Positions 17,252 to 25,586 are shown, counted from the stretch's first letter. The stretch is 39,670 nucleotides of DNA from JANNHP01 sp031404455 (GCA_031404455.1 JANNHP010000287.1:1-39670); one strand, 5' to 3'. The notes: generated from the sequence alone by a model not told the origin. Numbers and translations: made by a program.

Positions 17252-17328
17252 TGGTCGGGGCGAGAGGATTCGGACCTCCGACTTCCTGCTCCCAAAGCAG
17301 GTGCTCTACCAGGCTGAGCTACGCCCCG
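17252..17328 (-). tRNA. tRNA-Pro (TGG anticodon)
   Basis: A cloverleaf with acceptor CGGGGCG, anticodon stem CCTGC/GCAGG around TTTGGGA (anticodon TGG) and T-loop TCCGAAT. CCA is encoded at 17252-17254. It is the first gene of the minus-strand tRNA cluster, only 14 nt before tRNA-Arg. Confidence 0.93.
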
Positions 17329-17340
17329 ACCGGCCCAGCT

Positions 17341-17422
17341 GCGCGGCTCTGAGATCCCAGTCGCGCGGCTCCGAGGGCCCAGTCTCGCGGTTCTGAGGGC
17401 CGGATCGCGCGGCTCGAGACCG
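17341..17422. repeat. 22-bp tandem repeats upstream of the tRNA cluster
   Basis: Units begin at 17341, 17363, 17385 and 17407 (the last is partial, 16 bp) and follow the form GCGCGGCTCTGAGATCCCAG, then TC, with a few changes per unit. The tail of a further unit (GGCCCAGCT) precedes the first. They lie between tRNA-Pro and its likely promoter, so they would be in the 5' leader of the pre-tRNA or be binding sites. Confidence 0.8.
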
Positions 17423-17444
17423 TACCCGTCCGTCGCCTTGTCAA
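17419..17444 (-). promoter_or_regulatory. Candidate promoter of the tRNA cluster
   Basis: A consensus -35 TTGACA (17444-17439) on the minus strand is followed by TACGGT (17424-17419), but the spacing is only 14 bp. The same TACGGT follows TTGACA by 16 bp at 24282-24309. The -35 is convincing; the -10 is uncertain. Confidence 0.4.
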
Positions 17445-17500
17445 TCATGTCGGAGGCGCGGTCGCACCGGCTTCCGGGGGGCGGGGAGCGTAGCGTCGGC

Positions 17501-17506
17501 TACGAT
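17501..17506 (+). promoter_or_regulatory. Candidate -10 element for leaderless purD
   Basis: TACGAT ends 7 nt before the purD ATG, in the same arrangement as TACGAT before the NPCBM gene at 30717. No Shine-Dalgarno is present in the 7-nt gap and no clear -35 precedes it. Confidence 0.45.
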
Positions 17507-17513
17507 CCGGCCC

Positions 17514-18803
<1,290 letters not shown>

Positions 18804-18858
18804 TATCCGGCGCGATGGCCCTTGCCGTCGTTCACGAGGGATCGCCCCGGAGGTGCTC

Positions 18859-19626
18859 ATGCGCGCTCGATGGTGGATGCCCGCGCTGCTGATCGTGGCC
18901 CTGTCGGCGCCCGGCCGGGCCGGCGACACGGGGAAACCCGCGGCGGACGCGAAGGCGCCGGCCGCGAAGGAGAAGAAGCCGGCGGCGGAGACCGCTCCGG
19001 CGCCCATCCCGATCGTGCGCCCCGCGCCGAAGGACCAGGACGAGGCCCTGCGGCGTCTCTCGCGCGTGAAGGTCACGGTGAAGTTCAAGGACACGCCGTT
19101 CGTCGAAGCCGTGGACTACGTACGCCGCGTCGCGGGCTTCAACGTCATGGTCTCGCCTGTGCTCGCCGCGAAGGGGCTCGACGCGATCCAGCCGATCACG
19201 ATGTCGCTGAGCGACGTCACGCTGAAGCAGCTCGCGGAGCTCATCGCGCAGTTCTCGTCGACGAAGTTCAAGTTCGAGGGCGGCATCCTCCAGTTCACGA
19301 CGCCCGCGGACGCACGCGGCAAGCCGGTGCTCCGCATCTACGCGATCGGCGACCTGACGATGAAGCTGCGCAACTTCCCGGGTCCCGACATCAACCTCAG
19401 GCCGTCGGGCGCGGAGTTCGAGGACGAACCCGAGACGGACGTTGAGAACGCCTGGAGCGATCCGCAGAAGGTCATCGACCTGATCCAGAAGACCTGCTCC
19501 CTTGAGTCGTGGACGGACAAGGACGTCTCGATCTCGGCCGACGAGCAGAAGCTCATCGTGAAGCAGTACCCCGAGGTGCACCGCGAGATCGGGCGCCTGA
19601 TCTGGATGCTGCGCTCCGCGCGCTGA
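18859..19626 (+). CDS. Exported secretin N-domain-only protein
   Basis: A 255-residue protein with a signal peptide (about 1-22, ending PGRAGD), a Lys/Ala/Pro linker, and two domains matching the periplasmic N-domains of the secretin-like proteins in this window. These are an STN/N0-like fold (VKVTVKFKDTPFVEAVDYVR, near 72) and a second ring-type fold with YAIGDLTMKLRNFPGPDINL. The latter aligns with HAIGDLTVPLTNF in protein A and with NNFPGEEVN in protein B. The protein stops at the point where those proteins continue into the channel core (EIGRLIWMLRSAR against AAFLNDLRAF). ATG 18859 is preferred over GTG 18853 because GGAGG lies 5 nt upstream. It could be a partner subunit or decoy for secretin rings. 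A transposon-like element is inserted exactly at its stop codon, so the original protein may have been longer. Confidence 0.8.
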   Translation: MRARWWMPALLIVALSAPGRAGDTGKPAADAKAPAAKEKKPAAETAPAPIPIVRPAPKDQDEALRRLSRVKVTVKFKDTPFVEAVDYVRRVAGFNVMVSPVLAAKGLDAIQPITMSLSDVTLKQLAELIAQFSSTKFKFEGGILQFTTPADARGKPVLRIYAIGDLTMKLRNFPGPDINLRPSGAEFEDEPETDVENAWSDPQKVIDLIQKTCSLESWTDKDVSISADEQKLIVKQYPEVHREIGRLIWMLRSAR

Positions 19627-19936
19627 GAGGGTGTGAAGAGACCCCACGCGAGCGACGGTTGCGGGGAGCACCGTCCACAGGACGGTGCTCTACGGACCCC
19701 GCAAATTGCCCCGGCGAGCCTGCTGCAAGGCGCTCGCGTGAAGGCAACTCCGCTGAGTTTCCAAGCGCGAGCCCCCTCCCTGCGGCGCAGGGCGCCGCGA
19801 GGAGTCGCGTCGTCAGCGCGGGCAGCGCTGACGACGTGCTCGCAGCAGCAGGCCGCCCGGGCGCAAGCTCCCGTCGCTCCGTCCGGCACGCACGAGTCGC
19901 GCCGGCGCCGCGAGGGGTTTCTTCACACCCTCTGAG
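19623..19936. mobile_element. MITE-like non-coding element with target-site duplication
   Basis: The 304-bp element (19628-19931) has 18-bp terminal inverted repeats, AGGGTGTGAAGAGACCCC on the left and the complement of AGGGTGTGAAGAAACCCC on the right, differing at one base. Both sides carry the 5-bp direct repeat CTGAG (19623-19627 and 19932-19936), as expected for a target duplication; the left copy contains the TGA stop of the upstream gene. Inside there is no convincing gene but several hairpins: 19659-19704 (stem TTGCGGGG then AGCACCGTCC), 19809-19835 (11-bp stem GTCGTCAGCGC, 5-nt loop), and a nested pair around GCTCGCG/CGCGAGC. It accounts for most of the 386-base gap before tupA. Best read as a non-autonomous transposable element; a structured RNA is the alternative. 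Confidence 0.75.
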
Positions 19937-19998
19937 CTCTCGGAACGACCGCCGCCTTCGGGACGTTCTGGAACGCGAGGAACCGCCGCGCCGCGCGG

Positions 19999-20004
19999 TA
20001 GCAT
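19999..20004 (+). promoter_or_regulatory. Candidate -10 element for leaderless tupA
   Basis: TAGCAT ends 8 nt before the ATG at 20013, with no Shine-Dalgarno between. It lies downstream of the MITE-like element, so the tup operon probably has its own promoter. Confidence 0.4.
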
Positions 20005-20012
20005 GCCGCAGC

Positions 20013-20822
20013 ATGCGCGATCGGCGGTTCCTCGCTCTTCTGCTGACGGCGCTCGCCGCCGCCGCCTGCTCGCGCGAACCGCGGCACGTGCGGCTCGCCA
20101 CCACGACCAGCACGCGCGACAGCGGCCTCCTCGATGCGCTCCTTCCCGTCTATGAGAAACGCAGCGGCGACAAGATCGACGTGATCGCCGTGGGCACGGG
20201 CGCCGCGTTCAAGCTCGCCGCCGACGGGAACGCGGACCTGCTGCTGGTGCACGATCCGAAGGGCGAGGAGGCGTTCATCGCCGCCGGAGACGGCAGGGAG
20301 CGTCGTCCGCTCTGCTGGAACACGTTCGAGATCCTCGGTCCCGCCGCGGACCCCGTCGGCGTGAAGGCAACGGCGACCGCGGGCGAGGCGCTGCGAAGGA
20401 TCGCGAAGCAGGAGGCGGCCTTCGTCTCGCGCGGCGACGATTCGGGTACGCACCGCCGCGAGCTCTCTCTCTGGAAGTCCTCCGGCGGTCTCGCGAAGTG
20501 GAAGGGCTACCGCGAGGCCGGGCAGGGCATGGGGCCGGCGCTCCTCGTCGCCGACGAGACGAACGCCTACGTCCTCGCCGACCGCGGCACGGCGCTCAGC
20601 TACCGCAGGAAGCTGCGGATCGTGCCGCTCCTCGCCGACACCGAGGAACTCCGCAACGTCTACTCCGTCGTCCTCATCGACACGAAGCGGCACCCCGAGA
20701 TCGCGGCGCAGGCCGCGTCCGCGCTCGCCGACTGGCTGCGGGGTGCCGAGGCCGAGAAGATCATCGGCGACTTCAGGATCGACGGCGAGTCGCTGTTCCA
20801 TCCGCTGAAGAGCGGCCAGTAG
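20013..20822 (+). CDS. tupA: Tungstate/molybdate-type ABC transporter substrate-binding lipoprotein
   Basis: The 269-residue protein has a lipoprotein signal with lipobox AAAC near residue 19, so it is tethered outside the inner membrane. It captures the oxyanion for the permease encoded next. Family marks of TupA are RLATTTSTRDSGLLDALLPV near 30, the anion-binding VGTGAAFKLAADGNADLLLV, the motif FVSRGDDSGTHRREL, and the closing ADWLRGAEAEKIIGDFRI. The two Thr-Ser-rich segments (TTTSTRDSG and SRGDDSGTH) are those known to bind the anion in TupA proteins. The start ATG 20013 directly precedes the signal peptide and follows a TAGCAT hexamer by 8 nt. The permease gene begins 3 nt after its stop. 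Tungstate specificity rather than molybdate is inferred from similarity to TupA, not ModA. Confidence 0.9.
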   Translation: MRDRRFLALLLTALAAAACSREPRHVRLATTTSTRDSGLLDALLPVYEKRSGDKIDVIAVGTGAAFKLAADGNADLLLVHDPKGEEAFIAAGDGRERRPLCWNTFEILGPAADPVGVKATATAGEALRRIAKQEAAFVSRGDDSGTHRRELSLWKSSGGLAKWKGYREAGQGMGPALLVADETNAYVLADRGTALSYRRKLRIVPLLADTEELRNVYSVVLIDTKRHPEIAAQAASALADWLRGAEAEKIIGDFRIDGESLFHPLKSGQ

Positions 20823-20825
20823 GCG

Positions 20826-21479
20826 ATGCAGGGGGAGGGAGACGTCCTCTCCGCGACGTGGCTCTCGCTGGCGATCTCGGCGGCGGCCGTCGCGATCGCG
20901 GCGGTCCCGGGCGTGCCGCTTGGGGCCTGGCTGGGACTCTCGCGGTCGCGGTGGCGCGCGCCCATCGTCCTCGCGGCGCGCGTCGGCATGTCGTTCCCGA
21001 CGGTGCTGATCGGACTCCTCGTCTACGGCGTCGTCTCGCGACACGGGCCGCTCGGACGTTTCGAACTGCTCTTCACCCCGCACGCGATCGTCATCGGCGA
21101 GGTGCTGCTCGCGGCGCCGATGATCGTCGCACTCGGCGAGACGGCGACGTCCTCGCTCGATCCGCGGTTCCGCGAGACGGTGGCGGCGCTCCGGCTGTCG
21201 CGCGCGCGCGCCGTGTGGCTCGCGTGCGTCGAACGGCGCGAGGCGATCGGCGTCGCGCTCTTCGCGGCGTTCGCGCGCTGCGTCACCGAACTTGGCGTCG
21301 CGCTGCTCGTCGGAGGCAACCTGCGCGGCGAGACCCGAACGCTGACGACCGCCATCGCGCTCGAGACCTCGCGGGGGGACTTCGACCGGGCGATGCGTCT
21401 CGGATGGGTGCTCGTGGCGCTCGCGGTCGGGCTCAACGCCACGACGGCGATCCTCCAGCGCGGGACGTCGCGACCGTGA
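20826..21479 (+). CDS. tupB: Tungstate-type ABC transporter permease
   Basis: A 217-residue inner-membrane permease with about five or six hydrophobic segments. It carries the family start FLSLAISAAAV-like segment (here TWLSLAISAAAVAIAAVPGV), PLGAWLGLSRSRWR, and SFPTVLIGLLVYGVVSRHGPLG. Its EAA-type cytoplasmic loop is ETVAALRLSRARAVWLACV, which contacts the ATPase. FARCVTELGVALLVGGNL and TRTLTTAIALETSRGDF close the domain, as in TupB/WtpB relatives. It is 3 nt after tupA and overlaps the ATPase gene by four bases (GTGA), so the three genes form one operon. Its length is normal for the family. Confidence 0.9.
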   Translation: MQGEGDVLSATWLSLAISAAAVAIAAVPGVPLGAWLGLSRSRWRAPIVLAARVGMSFPTVLIGLLVYGVVSRHGPLGRFELLFTPHAIVIGEVLLAAPMIVALGETATSSLDPRFRETVAALRLSRARAVWLACVERREAIGVALFAAFARCVTELGVALLVGGNLRGETRTLTTAIALETSRGDFDRAMRLGWVLVALAVGLNATTAILQRGTSRP

Positions 21480-22063
21480 CCGCGTTCGCGCTGACGGGGG
21501 TGATCGCCCGCTTCGACGACGGCGGCACGCTCTCGCTCGCCGACATGGAGATCTCGCGCGGCGAACTCGTCGCCCTGACCGGGGCGAACGGCTCGGGGAA
21601 GAGCACGCTTCTCAGGGTCCTCGCGGGACTCGTCGACTCGCGGGGTTCCGTGACGCGGGGACACGACGCGCGCGCGGTGGCATTCGTCGGTGCCCGGCCC
21701 TTCCTCTTCCGCCGCAGCGCCTTCGACAACGTCGAACTGGCGATCGGAGGAATCGGGCTCGCGCGGCTCGATCGACGGAGGCGAACCGGAGCCGCCCTCT
21801 CTCGCTGCGGGGCGTCGCATCTCGCGGGGCGCAGTCCCCGCGAACTGTCCGACGGCGAGGCGCAGCGCGTCGCGCTCGCGCGGGCGCTCGTCACGGAGCC
21901 CGAGGCGCTCCTCCTCGACGAGCCGCTCGGTCCCCTCGACGCCGAGGGCGAGGCGCTCGTCCTCGGACTGCTGCGCGATCGCGGCGAGCGAACGATCGTC
22001 GTCGCCTCGCCGAGTGCGGATGCGATCCGCTCCCTCGCGCCGCGAGTCGTGGATCTGCGGTGA
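21476..22063 (+). CDS. tupC: ABC transporter ATP-binding protein of the tungstate operon, with altered catalytic loops
   Basis: This ATPase subunit (195 residues from GTG 21476) is coupled to the permease by a GTGA overlap. Walker A (GANGSGKST) and Walker B with its Glu (ALLLDEP) are intact, and the signature is ELSDGEAQRVALARAL. Two usual catalytic positions differ. The Q-loop reads FVGARPFLF, where relatives have FQRPxLL, so Gln appears to be Ala. The switch region reads VVASPSADA, where relatives have a THD motif, so the His is Ser or Pro. The protein is also short, lacking any regulatory domain. It may be slow or a specialised variant; the reading frame is otherwise clean, with no frameshift. 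The start is supported by the overlap alone. Confidence 0.85.
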   Translation: MTAFALTGVIARFDDGGTLSLADMEISRGELVALTGANGSGKSTLLRVLAGLVDSRGSVTRGHDARAVAFVGARPFLFRRSAFDNVELAIGGIGLARLDRRRRTGAALSRCGASHLAGRSPRELSDGEAQRVALARALVTEPEALLLDEPLGPLDAEGEALVLGLLRDRGERTIVVASPSADAIRSLAPRVVDLR

Positions 22064-22111
22064 CGGGGCGGACGCCGCGTGTTCCCGCGTGCCGTTTCGG
22101 CCCCGGCACCA

Positions 22112-22117
22112 TAGCCT
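22112..22117 (+). promoter_or_regulatory. Candidate -10 element for fur
   Basis: TAGCCT (within CATAGCCT) ends 10 nt before the fur ATG, in a 64-base gap after the ABC ATPase. There is no Shine-Dalgarno in the gap. It is a weaker match than the TACGAT sites at purD and 30725. Confidence 0.3.
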
Positions 22118-22127
22118 CGCGGCGCCC

Positions 22128-22577
22128 ATGAACGACCCGTTCGCACCGGTGGAGCAGTACCTGCGTTCGCGGGGGCTGCGCCACACGGCCGCGCGGCGCA
22201 AGATCCTCGACTCGGTCTTCGGCAGCCACGAGCACTTCACCGCCGACGGACTCCTCGACAGGATGCGGCGCCGCGGCGAGCGCGTGAGCCGCGCGTCGGT
22301 CTATCGCACGCTGTCGCTCCTATGCGACGGCGGCTTCGTCGAGAGCCGCGAGTTCCAGCGCGGACAGATGATGTACGAATCGATGCTCGGCCAGCACCAC
22401 CACGACCACCTCATCTGCACCGGCTGCGGCCACATCATCGAGTTCGAGAACGACGAGATCGAACGCCTGCAGGAGGCGACCGCGAAGCTGCACCGGTTCG
22501 CCATCGAGCACCACTCGCTCCGCATCTATGGCAAGTGCTCGAAGTGCTCGTCGGGCGCGCGGCGCGCGAAGCGTTAG
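22128..22577 (+). CDS. fur: Fur family metal-dependent transcriptional regulator
   Basis: A 149-residue cytoplasmic repressor. The winged-helix DNA-binding half includes LRHTAARRKILDSVFGSHEH, LLDRMRRRGERVSRASVYRT and LSLLCDGGFVESREF. The dimerisation and metal half has HHHDHLICTGCGHIIEFEND, with the CxxC zinc cysteines, and a second Cys pair in KCSKCSS. The HDHLICTGCGHIIEF motif is closer to iron-sensing Fur than to Zur or PerR, but the metal cannot be proved from sequence. It follows the tup operon by 64 nt and converges with the HEAT-radical SAM gene with only 7 nt between stops. No Fur-box was recognised in the window. Confidence 0.92.
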   Translation: MNDPFAPVEQYLRSRGLRHTAARRKILDSVFGSHEHFTADGLLDRMRRRGERVSRASVYRTLSLLCDGGFVESREFQRGQMMYESMLGQHHHDHLICTGCGHIIEFENDEIERLQEATAKLHRFAIEHHSLRIYGKCSKCSSGARRAKR

Positions 22578-22584
22578 CCGCCTC

Positions 22585-24246
22585 CTACGCGCGGACGAGG
22601 CACGCCGCGGCGTCGCGGCCGCTCGTCAGCATGTGGGTCGTGTCGTCGAGTCCGTACTGTGCGGCGAGCCGGGGGATGAGCTCGCCCGTGAGGCGCGTGC
22701 GGTAGCCCTCGTCCGCGGTGCGGCTGCGCTCCTCGGGCTTGTAGATCTCGTCGTAGCGCTGCACGATCGACCCGGGGAAGCTCTCGAGGAAGAGGCGCAC
22801 CTTCACGCCGGCCGACCCGCGCAGGTCGAGCACCTGCGCCACGACCCACTTGGCGCCGGCGTCGCCGGCCCGGCGGATCGTCTCCTCGAGCACGTTCTCG
22901 TCGTCGGTGAGGTCCGGCATGATCGGCGACAGCAGGAGTCCGACGGGGACGTGCTTGGTCGCGAGCATGCGCATCGCCCGGTAGCGCTCGGCGATCGTGG
23001 AGGTGCCCGGCTCCGTGCGACCGCGGATCGTCTCGACCGACGTCTGCATCGACACGAGGACGTTCACGAGCCCCTTGTCGGCGAGGGGCTCGAGGAGGTC
23101 GAGGTCGCGCAGGATGAGCGCCTGCCTCGTCTGGATGACGACCGGGTGCTCCTTCTCGAGGCACACCTTCAGCACCTCGCGCGTGACCTCGAACCGCTCC
23201 TCGGCGGGCTGGTACGGGTCGGAGAGGGCGCCCACGCAGAGGACGTGCTCCTGCCGGGGGCTCATCGACGGGTCGCCGAGCTCGCGCGCGAGGACCTCGC
23301 CCGCGTTCTGCACCACCGTCACGCGGCGGACGAATGTCTCGGGCGTGTCGCCGATCCACTCCGAGAGCGACCGCGTGTTGCAGAACTCGCAGCGGAGCTG
23401 GCAGCCGCGGTAGGTGTCGGCCACGTGCGTCCACGGGAGGTTCTCGTCCTTCGCGTGCTCGAGCAGCGCGGGCGTGAAGAGCGGGCGGTAGTCGATGCCT
23501 CCCATGCCGTCGCGGACCCAGCGCGCCGCGCGCGTCCGCGCCTTCGCCTCGAGACCCTTCAGCTTCTGGGCGACCGCGTCGAGGTCGAGGCCTTCGCAGG
23601 TCCCCGCGAACGGAAGCCGTGCGAGCTCGACGACGAGTCGCAGCACCGCCACGTCGTCGCGCGCGGCCCAGTCGAGGACGACCGGCGTGACGAGGTCGGG
23701 TGCGAGGCAGCCCATCTCGTCCACGGACTCCGCGATCGCCGTGCGGACCTGCGGCGTCGCGTCGGCGACGAGCCGGTCGAAGATCGAGAGCCCGCGCTCG
23801 AGGAAGCGGCGCAGGATCGTCGGCCGCGCGATCTGGCCGCTGGTCGCGATGTGGGAGATGGTGCGGATGACCACCTCGCGGACGTTGTCGTTCTTCCCCG
23901 CGATCCACCCCTCGACGGCGTTCGTGACGGCGTCGGCGTGCACGAGCCAGAGCTGCTCGAGCGCCGCGGAGCCTCCGTGCTCGCGCACCTCCGCGGAGTT
24001 GTCGTTCGCGAGGCGCTCCACGTACGGGAGCACCTCGGCGAGCGAGTTGCGGTCGCGCGTGCCGAGCACGGCGTAGCCCACTCCCGCCGCGATGCGGACG
24101 AGCGGATCGCTGTGCTCGGACCACGCCGCGAGGCCCGCCAGGGCGCCGCGGGGGTCGCGTCCGAGCTTCGAGCGCACGGCGGCGCCCGCCATCTGCGCCG
24201 TCTGGAGACTCGGCCGGGCGAGGAGTCGTTCGAGGATCTGTTCCAT
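22585..24246 (-). CDS. HEAT-repeat / radical SAM fusion protein (SplB-like)
   Basis: A 553-residue fusion. Residues about 1-240 are helical HEAT-type repeats (EHSDPLVRIAAGVGYAVLG, NVREVVIRTISHI, TPQVRTAIAESVDEMG). Residues 270-553 are a radical SAM domain of the SPL/PA0069-like group. Its 4Fe-4S motif is YRGCQLRCEFCNTR (C282, C286, C289), followed by CVGALSDPYQPAEERFEVT, HPVVIQTRQALILRDLDLL, VLVSMQTSVETIRGRTEPGT and VPVGLLLSPIMPDLTDDEN. The relatives include spore photoproduct lyase, a DNA repair enzyme, and proteins of unknown substrate. The HEAT arm could bind DNA, as in AlkD-like repair proteins, or a protein partner. The Shine-Dalgarno GGGAGA precedes the ATG, and the gene diverges from the HEAT-secretin gene. 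The substrate is unknown. Confidence 0.87.
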   Translation of the reverse strand: MEQILERLLARPSLQTAQMAGAAVRSKLGRDPRGALAGLAAWSEHSDPLVRIAAGVGYAVLGTRDRNSLAEVLPYVERLANDNSAEVREHGGSAALEQLWLVHADAVTNAVEGWIAGKNDNVREVVIRTISHIATSGQIARPTILRRFLERGLSIFDRLVADATPQVRTAIAESVDEMGCLAPDLVTPVVLDWAARDDVAVLRLVVELARLPFAGTCEGLDLDAVAQKLKGLEAKARTRAARWVRDGMGGIDYRPLFTPALLEHAKDENLPWTHVADTYRGCQLRCEFCNTRSLSEWIGDTPETFVRRVTVVQNAGEVLARELGDPSMSPRQEHVLCVGALSDPYQPAEERFEVTREVLKVCLEKEHPVVIQTRQALILRDLDLLEPLADKGLVNVLVSMQTSVETIRGRTEPGTSTIAERYRAMRMLATKHVPVGLLLSPIMPDLTDDENVLEETIRRAGDAGAKWVVAQVLDLRGSAGVKVRLFLESFPGSIVQRYDEIYKPEERSRTADEGYRTRLTGELIPRLAAQYGLDDTTHMLTSGRDAAACLVRA

Positions 24247-24281
24247 GGCGTCTCCCTCATCGGCCAGCCTCGTCTCCCAGA

Positions 24282-24309
24282 TTGACAGGCCGCTCGGATC
24301 GGCTACGGT
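24282..24309 (+). promoter_or_regulatory. Sigma-70-like promoter of the HEAT-secretin gene
   Basis: Consensus TTGACA (24282-24287) and TACGGT (24304-24309) with a 16-bp spacer lie 32 nt before the GTG start at 24342. GGGAGG precedes that start, so this gene has a normal leader. Confidence 0.6.
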
Positions 24310-24341
24310 CGTCCGTGGCTGGACCCAGTGGGAGGTGCTAC

Positions 24342-25586
24342 GTGCGGAGTCTTCTCAGGACGGCGGCGACCGTGGGGCTGATGCTGCCCGCGGCGGCGCT
24401 GGCCGACACGGTCCGGCTGCGTTCGGGCGACGTCGTCGAGGGCGAGGTGAAGGATCAGGGCGACCGCATCGAGGTCGCTATGAGGTCGGGCGCGGTCTCG
24501 GTGCGCTGGACCGACGTCGACGTCGTGCTGCGCGACAAGTCGGCGCTCGACGTCTACCGCGAGAAGCGCGCTGTCGTCGCAGCCGACGATGCCAAGGGTC
24601 TCTTCGCCCTGGCGCTCTGGGCCGAGCGGGCCGGTCTCGCGGAAGAGCGCCGGGCGTGCCTCGACGCGACGCTGAAGGCCGATCCCGAGCACGCGGCCGC
24701 GCGCGCCGCGCTCGCGCAGCAGAAGTCGGACGGCGCGTGGCTCGCGGGCGCGGCTCTCCTCGAGGCGAAGGGCTTCGTCGGCAAGGACGGGCACTGGGTG
24801 CTCAAAGAGGAGGCGGAGTCCCTCGCGCGGCGCGCGGAGGCGGCGAAGGGGTTCCTGCCTCCCGAGAAGCGCGCGGAGGAACTGCTGAAGAAGGCAGGCC
24901 TCGGCTCCGAGTCCGCGAAGAAGTTCGCGATCGACGCGCTGCGCGGACTCGATTCCGACGCGCTCCGGCGTCCGCTGCTGCGCGCGCTCCGCCGCGGCGA
25001 GCCGGCGACGCGCGAGGTCGCGGCCCGGGCGCTCGGCAGGGTCGGCGACGCCGACGTGCTCAGGCCTCTGATCACCGCGTCGATCCTCGACCGCGAGCAC
25101 GCGGTGCGCGTCGCGGCGGTGGCGTCGCTGAAGGAGATCGGCGATCCCGACGTGGTGAAGCCGATCGCGAAGGCGATGTGGAGCGAGTCGCCCGAGGTCC
25201 GCATGAATGCGGCCGAGGCGCTCGGCTCGATCGGCGGCGTGCAGTCGGTGGATTACGTGATCCGCCGCGTGATGTCGTCCGGCGGTCCGGGCGGACGCAA
25301 CAACATCTTCGTGGGCACGCAGATCAGCTACATCTCCGACTTCGACGTGGAGATCGCGCAGGCGGCGCAGATCGGCGATCCGATCGTCGGGACGCTGCGC
25401 GAGGGAGTGCTCCTCGACGCGCGCGTGGTCTCGGTGCGCGAGGAGTGGACCGAGGTCGAACGGCGCGTGTACTACACCGCGCTGGCTCGCGCCTCGGGCC
25501 GCGACTACGGCCAGGATCCCGTGGCGTGGAAGAAGTGGTTCGACGCGGAAGGCCGCGTCGCGCTCGCGACCGTCTCGCCGAAGTAG
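24342..25586 (+). CDS. Exported HEAT-repeat protein carrying a secretin-derived segment
   Basis: A 414-residue protein. GTG 24342 is chosen because GGGAGG lies just upstream and a signal peptide follows (LLRTAATVGLMLPAAALADT). A small beta domain comes next (TVRLRSGDVVEGEVKDQGDR), then a helical stretch (about 65-200). HEAT repeats fill about 205-310 (ATREVAARALGRVGDADVLR, HAVRVAAVASLKEIGDPDVV, EVRMNAAEALGSIGGVQSVD). Residues 327-365 read QISYISDFDVEIAQAAQIGD and then GTLREGVLLDAR, almost identical to residues about 760-800 of secretin-like protein B and clearly related to protein A. The rest of the secretin barrel is missing. The C-terminus ends with YGQDPVAWKKWFDAE. Its likely place is the periplasm, perhaps docking to or regulating the secretin ring. 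The function is unknown. Confidence 0.85.
   Translation: MRSLLRTAATVGLMLPAAALADTVRLRSGDVVEGEVKDQGDRIEVAMRSGAVSVRWTDVDVVLRDKSALDVYREKRAVVAADDAKGLFALALWAERAGLAEERRACLDATLKADPEHAAARAALAQQKSDGAWLAGAALLEAKGFVGKDGHWVLKEEAESLARRAEAAKGFLPPEKRAEELLKKAGLGSESAKKFAIDALRGLDSDALRRPLLRALRRGEPATREVAARALGRVGDADVLRPLITASILDREHAVRVAAVASLKEIGDPDVVKPIAKAMWSESPEVRMNAAEALGSIGGVQSVDYVIRRVMSSGGPGGRNNIFVGTQISYISDFDVEIAQAAQIGDPIVGTLREGVLLDARVVSVREEWTEVERRVYYTALARASGRDYGQDPVAWKKWFDAEGRVALATVSPK

Noticed and set aside
19628..19931. A molybdenum/tungsten cofactor riboswitch upstream of tupA
   Set aside because: The structured segment has terminal inverted repeats and a target duplication. A -10 element with leaderless spacing lies between it and tupA, so it is probably not in the tupA mRNA.
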